Positions 61,057 to 64,000 of a DNA stretch of 64,000 bases are shown here, one piece after another. Source of the stretch: Caldimonas brevitalea (GTDB taxonomy: Bacteria > Pseudomonadota > Gammaproteobacteria > Burkholderiales > Burkholderiaceae_C); the NCBI RefSeq assembly GCF_001017435.1, contig NZ_CP011371.1, positions 5,394,001 to 5,458,000 of the forward strand. Direction: 5' to 3'. How positions within the stretch are numbered: position 1 is the first letter of the stretch; every line of letters starts with the position of its first letter. The notes beneath the pieces were generated by a model that was given only the letters and a program-made list of their open reading frames with translations, did not search any database and was not told the origin of the DNA. The position numbers were made by a program, and so were the translations under genes.

Positions 61057-61604
61057 TTGAGCGAAGGGCGGCCCCCGGCCGGCGGTGTCGGCGGCTCGGT
61101 GGACGCATCTTCACCTTGCGGCGACGGAGACGGCGGCACGCGCTCGGCCGAAGCCGACGTCGGCGGTGCCAGCTTCAGGCTTGGGGCCATCTCGCCGCGA
61201 GCGGCGGCTTCGGCCTCCGGGTCAGCCTCGTCGTCGCTCGCCTCGGCGCCGGCAGTCGTCGGGTCGCCCGGCATCTGGAACGCCATGCCCTGCCCGTTCT
61301 CGCGGGCATAGATGGCGATCACATGGTCGACCGGCACGACGATGTCGCGCGGCACACCGCCGAAACGGGCACGGAACTCGATGTACTCATTGCCCAGCTT
61401 CAGGCCACTGGTGGCGTCGAAGCTGACGTTGAGCACGATCTCGTTGTTCTTGACGTACTCCATGGGCACCTGAACCGACCGGTCCACGAACACCGCCAAG
61501 TAAGGCGTGTAGCCGTTGTCGGTGCACCAGTCGTGCAAGGCACGGATCAGGTAGGGCCGGGTCGAATTGCCTGTGCCACCACCGGTCGATTGCAGATTGC
61601 TCAT
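61044..61604 (-). CDS. sspB: ClpXP adaptor protein SspB
   Basis: A 186-residue adaptor that delivers ssrA-tagged proteins to ClpXP. TRPYLIRALHDWCTDNGYTP and NEIVLNVSFDATSGLKLGNE are in the peptide-binding domain. A long flexible linker follows, and the C-terminal ClpX-binding tail PSLKRVK is intact (canonical ending LRVVK). It follows sspA closely in the same direction. Confidence 0.94.
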   Translation of the reverse strand: MSNLQSTGGGTGNSTRPYLIRALHDWCTDNGYTPYLAVFVDRSVQVPMEYVKNNEIVLNVSFDATSGLKLGNEYIEFRARFGGVPRDIVVPVDHVIAIYARENGQGMAFQMPGDPTTAGAEASDDEADPEAEAAARGEMAPSLKLAPPTSASAERVPPSPSPQGEDASTEPPTPPAGGRPSLKRVK

Positions 61605-61615
61605 GTCTGAAGCAC

Positions 61616-62227
61616 TTACTTGCGCATCACCTTTTCGGACGGCGTCAGGGCCTCGATGTAGGCGGGCCGCGAGAAGATCCGCTCGGCGTACTTCAGCAAC
61701 GGCGCGGCGTTCTTGGACAGCTCGATGCCATAGTAGTCGAGACGCCACAGCAGCGGCGCGATCGCCACGTCCAGCATGGAGAAATCCTCGCCGAGCATGT
61801 ATTTATTCTTGAGGAAGATCGGCGCGAGCTGGGTCAGGCGGTCGCGGATCTGGGCGCGCGCCTTTTCGAGCTGTTTGTCGTTGGGCTTCATGCCGCGCGA
61901 CTCGAGTACGTTCACATGCGTGAACAATTCCTTTTCGAAGTTCAACAAGAACAGGCGCACGCGAGCCCGCGCGACCGGGTCGCCCGGCATCAGCTGGGGG
62001 TGCGGGAAGCGCTCGTCGATGTACTCGTTGATGATGTTCGACTCGTACAGGATCAGGTCGCGCTCCACCAGGATGGGCACCTCGTTGTACGGGTTCATCA
62101 AGGCGATGTCTTCGGGCTTGGCGAACAGGTCCACGTCCCGGATCTCGAAGTCCATGCCCTTTTCGAACAGCACGAAGCGGCAACGGTGGGAATACGGACA
62201 GGTGGTCCCGGAGTAAAGCACCATCAT
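61616..62227 (-). CDS. sspA: Stringent starvation protein A
   Basis: A 203-residue glutathione-transferase-fold protein that binds RNA polymerase under stress. It starts MMVLYSGTTCPYSHRCRFVL and has FAKPEDIALMNPYNEVPILV then LILYESNIINEYIDERFPHP. It lacks a GST catalytic role. In Betaproteobacteria it lies after petABC, as here. It is 11 bases before sspB. Confidence 0.95.
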   Translation of the reverse strand: MMVLYSGTTCPYSHRCRFVLFEKGMDFEIRDVDLFAKPEDIALMNPYNEVPILVERDLILYESNIINEYIDERFPHPQLMPGDPVARARVRLFLLNFEKELFTHVNVLESRGMKPNDKQLEKARAQIRDRLTQLAPIFLKNKYMLGEDFSMLDVAIAPLLWRLDYYGIELSKNAAPLLKYAERIFSRPAYIEALTPSEKVMRK

Positions 62228-62264
62228 GATGGCGTGCTCCTAAAAGCGCAGGGGTTGATTCAAA

Positions 62265-62303
62265 AACACAAACGGAGTGGGCGACGGTCGTACGCCCACT
62301 CCG
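62265..62303 (-). terminator. Terminator after petC
   Basis: CGGAGTGGGCG and CGCCCACTCCG form an 11-bp stem with a 9-base loop, followed on the minus strand by GTTTGTGTTTTT. It lies between petC and sspA. Confidence 0.8.
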
Positions 62304-62342
62304 AGCGGTACAGCGCCGCCGCAAGGGCGGCACCGCACACGA

Positions 62343-63119
62343 TCACTTCACGTCTTTCCAGTAGGCGGCATTCAACCGCCAGGCGATCAAGGTGAAGATC
62401 GACAGGAAGATCAGGACCCAGACGCCCAGGCGAACCCGGGTCGTCTGCACCGGCTCGCCCATCCATTGCAGGAAGGCGACCAGGTCGGCCACTGCAGCGT
62501 CGTACTGCTGGGGGGTGAGCTTGCCGGGGGTCAGTTGCTCGAAGCCGGCAAACACCAGGTGCGTCTTGCTGGGATCGTGGTGATCCTTCTCTTCGACGTA
62601 CTTCGCGGCGCGCTGGCCCTGCAACTCCCACAACACGTGCGGCATGCCGACGTTGGGGAAGGCCAGGTTGTTCCAACCGGTGGCCTTGGTTTCGTCGCGG
62701 TAGTAGCTGCGCAGATAGGTGTAGAGGTAGTCCGCGCCGGTGCCGCTGTGCGAGGCGCGCGAGCGGGCGATCACGGTCAGGTCGGGCGGGGTGGCGCCGA
62801 ACCAGTCCTTGGCCTGCTTCGGATCCATCGACACCTTCATGGTTTCACCGACTTTTTCGGAGGCGAACATCAGGTTGGCCTTGATCTGATCTTCGGTCAG
62901 GCCCAGGTCACGCAGCCGGTTGTAGCGCATGAAGGCGGCCGAGTGACAGTTCAGGCAGTAGTTGACGAACAGCCGGGCGCCGTTTTGCAGCGCCGTCACG
63001 TCGGTCACGCGGCTCACCTCGAAGCGGTCCCAGGGGACGCCGCCTTCCGCCGCACGCGCCGGCGACATGCCGATCGCCAGGGCGAGCGACGCCAGCAGGG
63101 AGAGGATCAGTTTTTTCAT
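62343..63119 (-). CDS. petC: Ubiquinol-cytochrome c reductase cytochrome c1
   Basis: A 258-residue cytochrome of the bc1 complex. A signal peptide (MKKLILSLLASLALAIGMSP) precedes the haem motif NYCLNCHSAAFMRY (CxxCH). The haem-ligand methionine region is around NVGMPHVLWELQGQ. The C-terminal membrane anchor is LGVWVLIFLSIFTLIAWRLN. It follows petB by 23 bases. Confidence 0.96.
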   Translation of the reverse strand: MKKLILSLLASLALAIGMSPARAAEGGVPWDRFEVSRVTDVTALQNGARLFVNYCLNCHSAAFMRYNRLRDLGLTEDQIKANLMFASEKVGETMKVSMDPKQAKDWFGATPPDLTVIARSRASHSGTGADYLYTYLRSYYRDETKATGWNNLAFPNVGMPHVLWELQGQRAAKYVEEKDHHDPSKTHLVFAGFEQLTPGKLTPQQYDAAVADLVAFLQWMGEPVQTTRVRLGVWVLIFLSIFTLIAWRLNAAYWKDVK

Positions 63120-63142
63120 GATGATGCTTGTCTCCTGCTTGC

Positions 63143-64000
63143 TCAGTGGGCGGCGTAAACCACACGTTGAGGCACCGGCTTGAAGGTGCCGATGCGGCTC
63201 CACCAGGGCATCAGCAGGAAGAAGCCGAAGTAGAACAGCGTCCCGACCTGGGCCACCAGGGTGCCGACGTCGGAGGGCGGCTGGATGCCCAGGTAGCCGA
63301 GCACCAGGAAGTAGACGACGAACACACCGTAGAGGTAGGTGTGCCACTGCGGACGGTAGCGGATCGACTTGACCGGGCTGCGGTCCAGCCAGGGCAGGAA
63401 GAACAGGATCACGACCGCCCCGCCCATCACGACGACACCCCAGAACTTGGCGTCGAAGGTCTTGAGCAGGAACACCGCCACCAGCGCGCCGACCAGCGCG
63501 GCCAGCTTGCCCTTGGCACCGAAGCCACCCTTGAGCACGGCCAGCACGGCGCCCAGCGCGACCACGATGCACAGCACGTTGACCATCTGGTCGGTGGTCG
63601 CGCGCAGCATCGAATAGAAGGGCGTGAAGTACCAGACCGGCGCGATGTGCGGCGGCGTCTTCAGCGGGTCGGCCGGGATGAAGTTGTTGTATTCGAGGAA
63701 ATAGCCACCGAACTCGGGCGCGAAGAAGATCACTGCGGTGAACAGGATCAGGAACACCGACAGCGCGTAGATGTCGTGCACCGTGTAGTACGGGTGGAAG
63801 GGAATGCCGTCGAGCGGATGGCCGTTGGGCCCCGGGGTTTCCTTGATCTCGACGCCGTCCGGGTTGTTCGAGCCGACTTCATGCAGCGCGATGATGTGCG
63901 CGACGACCAGGCCGATCAGCACCAGCGGGATCGCGATCACGTGGAAGCTGAAGAAGCGGTTCAGCGTCGCGTCGGAGACGACGAAATCGCCACGGATCAG
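63143..64000 (-). CDS. petB: Ubiquinol-cytochrome c reductase cytochrome b (C-terminal part; start outside window)
   Basis: Translation is open to the window edge (IRGDFVVSDATLNRFFSFHV) and ends at 63143, giving about 285 residues of the ~450 expected. Features include the membrane helix with His near FFSFHVIAIPLVLIGLVVAH, the Qo-site motif LEYNNFIPADPLKTPPHIAP (in place of the usual PEWY a PVWYFTPFYSMLRA follows) and FFLPWLDRSPVKSIRYRPQW. The Rieske gene petA should lie next, beyond the window. Confidence 0.95.
   Translation of the reverse strand: MIRGDFVVSDATLNRFFSFHVIAIPLVLIGLVVAHIIALHEVGSNNPDGVEIKETPGPNGHPLDGIPFHPYYTVHDIYALSVFLILFTAVIFFAPEFGGYFLEYNNFIPADPLKTPPHIAPVWYFTPFYSMLRATTDQMVNVLCIVVALGAVLAVLKGGFGAKGKLAALVGALVAVFLLKTFDAKFWGVVVMGGAVVILFFLPWLDRSPVKSIRYRPQWHTYLYGVFVVYFLVLGYLGIQPPSDVGTLVAQVGTLFYFGFFLLMPWWSRIGTFKPVPQRVVYAAH

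Overview
The window is chromosomal DNA of high GC content from a betaproteobacterium, most likely Burkholderiales of the Rubrivivax/Leptothrix/Caldimonas type. The evidence is the conserved core block pilB-pilC-pilD-coaE-zapD-yacG next to ispB-rplU-rpmA-obg-proB, the secA-M23-dciA block, the petBC-sspA-sspB block, a PHA-granule phasin and the codon usage. I cannot name a genus from sequence alone. No prophage, CRISPR array or complete insertion sequence is visible.

Layout. 1-3540: a tightly packed operon with a sulfonate/nitrate-type ABC transporter (the binding protein has a NosL-like C-terminal region), a HEAT-repeat protein and a DUF971 protein. 3540-9090: a decaying accessory stretch with a remnant of a Fis-type activator, a thioredoxin-like gene, a tetR-yciI-tag operon with two tandem palindromic operators, a metQ remnant, a truncated MFS gene, a frameshifted wrbA, and a lysR gene split by a 270-bp hairpin-rich miniature transposable element. 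9019-11171: AraC regulator and aldo/keto reductase. 11206-18711: a complete sulfonate-sulfur operon read leftwards (ssuE, two ssuA paralogues, ssuD, a VOC protein, ssuC, ssuB, metY). 18919-23327: tRNA-Met, a non-coding stretch with two orphan terminators, a secreted protein, miaB, and a 7TM signalling protein with a degenerate GGDEF domain. 23437-28816: hemA, prfA, a tandem 62-bp repeat, prmC, an outer-membrane protein, grxD and ubiX. 28830-36668: a lytic transglycosylase, proS, rppH, proB, obg, rpmA, rplU and ispB.

36779-43188: tRNA-Pro and the type IV pilus/cell-division block. 43206-47648: a leftward run of a Nudix gene, a DUF815 ATPase, pdeM, slmA, a HAD nucleotidase and argB. 47843-54849: a DUF411/CusF copper pair, a LysR-dehydrogenase pair, bioAFD and a phasin. 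54963-64000: argJ, secA, an M23 peptidase, dciA, tRNA-Thr, sspB, sspA, cytochrome c1 and the truncated cytochrome b gene.

The most unusual items are two repeat families. The first is the element at 8176-8445. It has 31-bp perfect terminal inverted repeats and a CTAG target duplication. It is built almost wholly of two arms of the same geometry whose stems differ in sequence but remain paired. Removing it restores the lysR frame exactly. The second is a 54-62-bp module that begins on the stop codon of one gene and ends with a ribosome-binding site and the ATG of the next. It occurs in tandem before prmC and singly before the DUF815 gene, with diverged copies at the wrbA/MFS junction and at the lysR 3' end.
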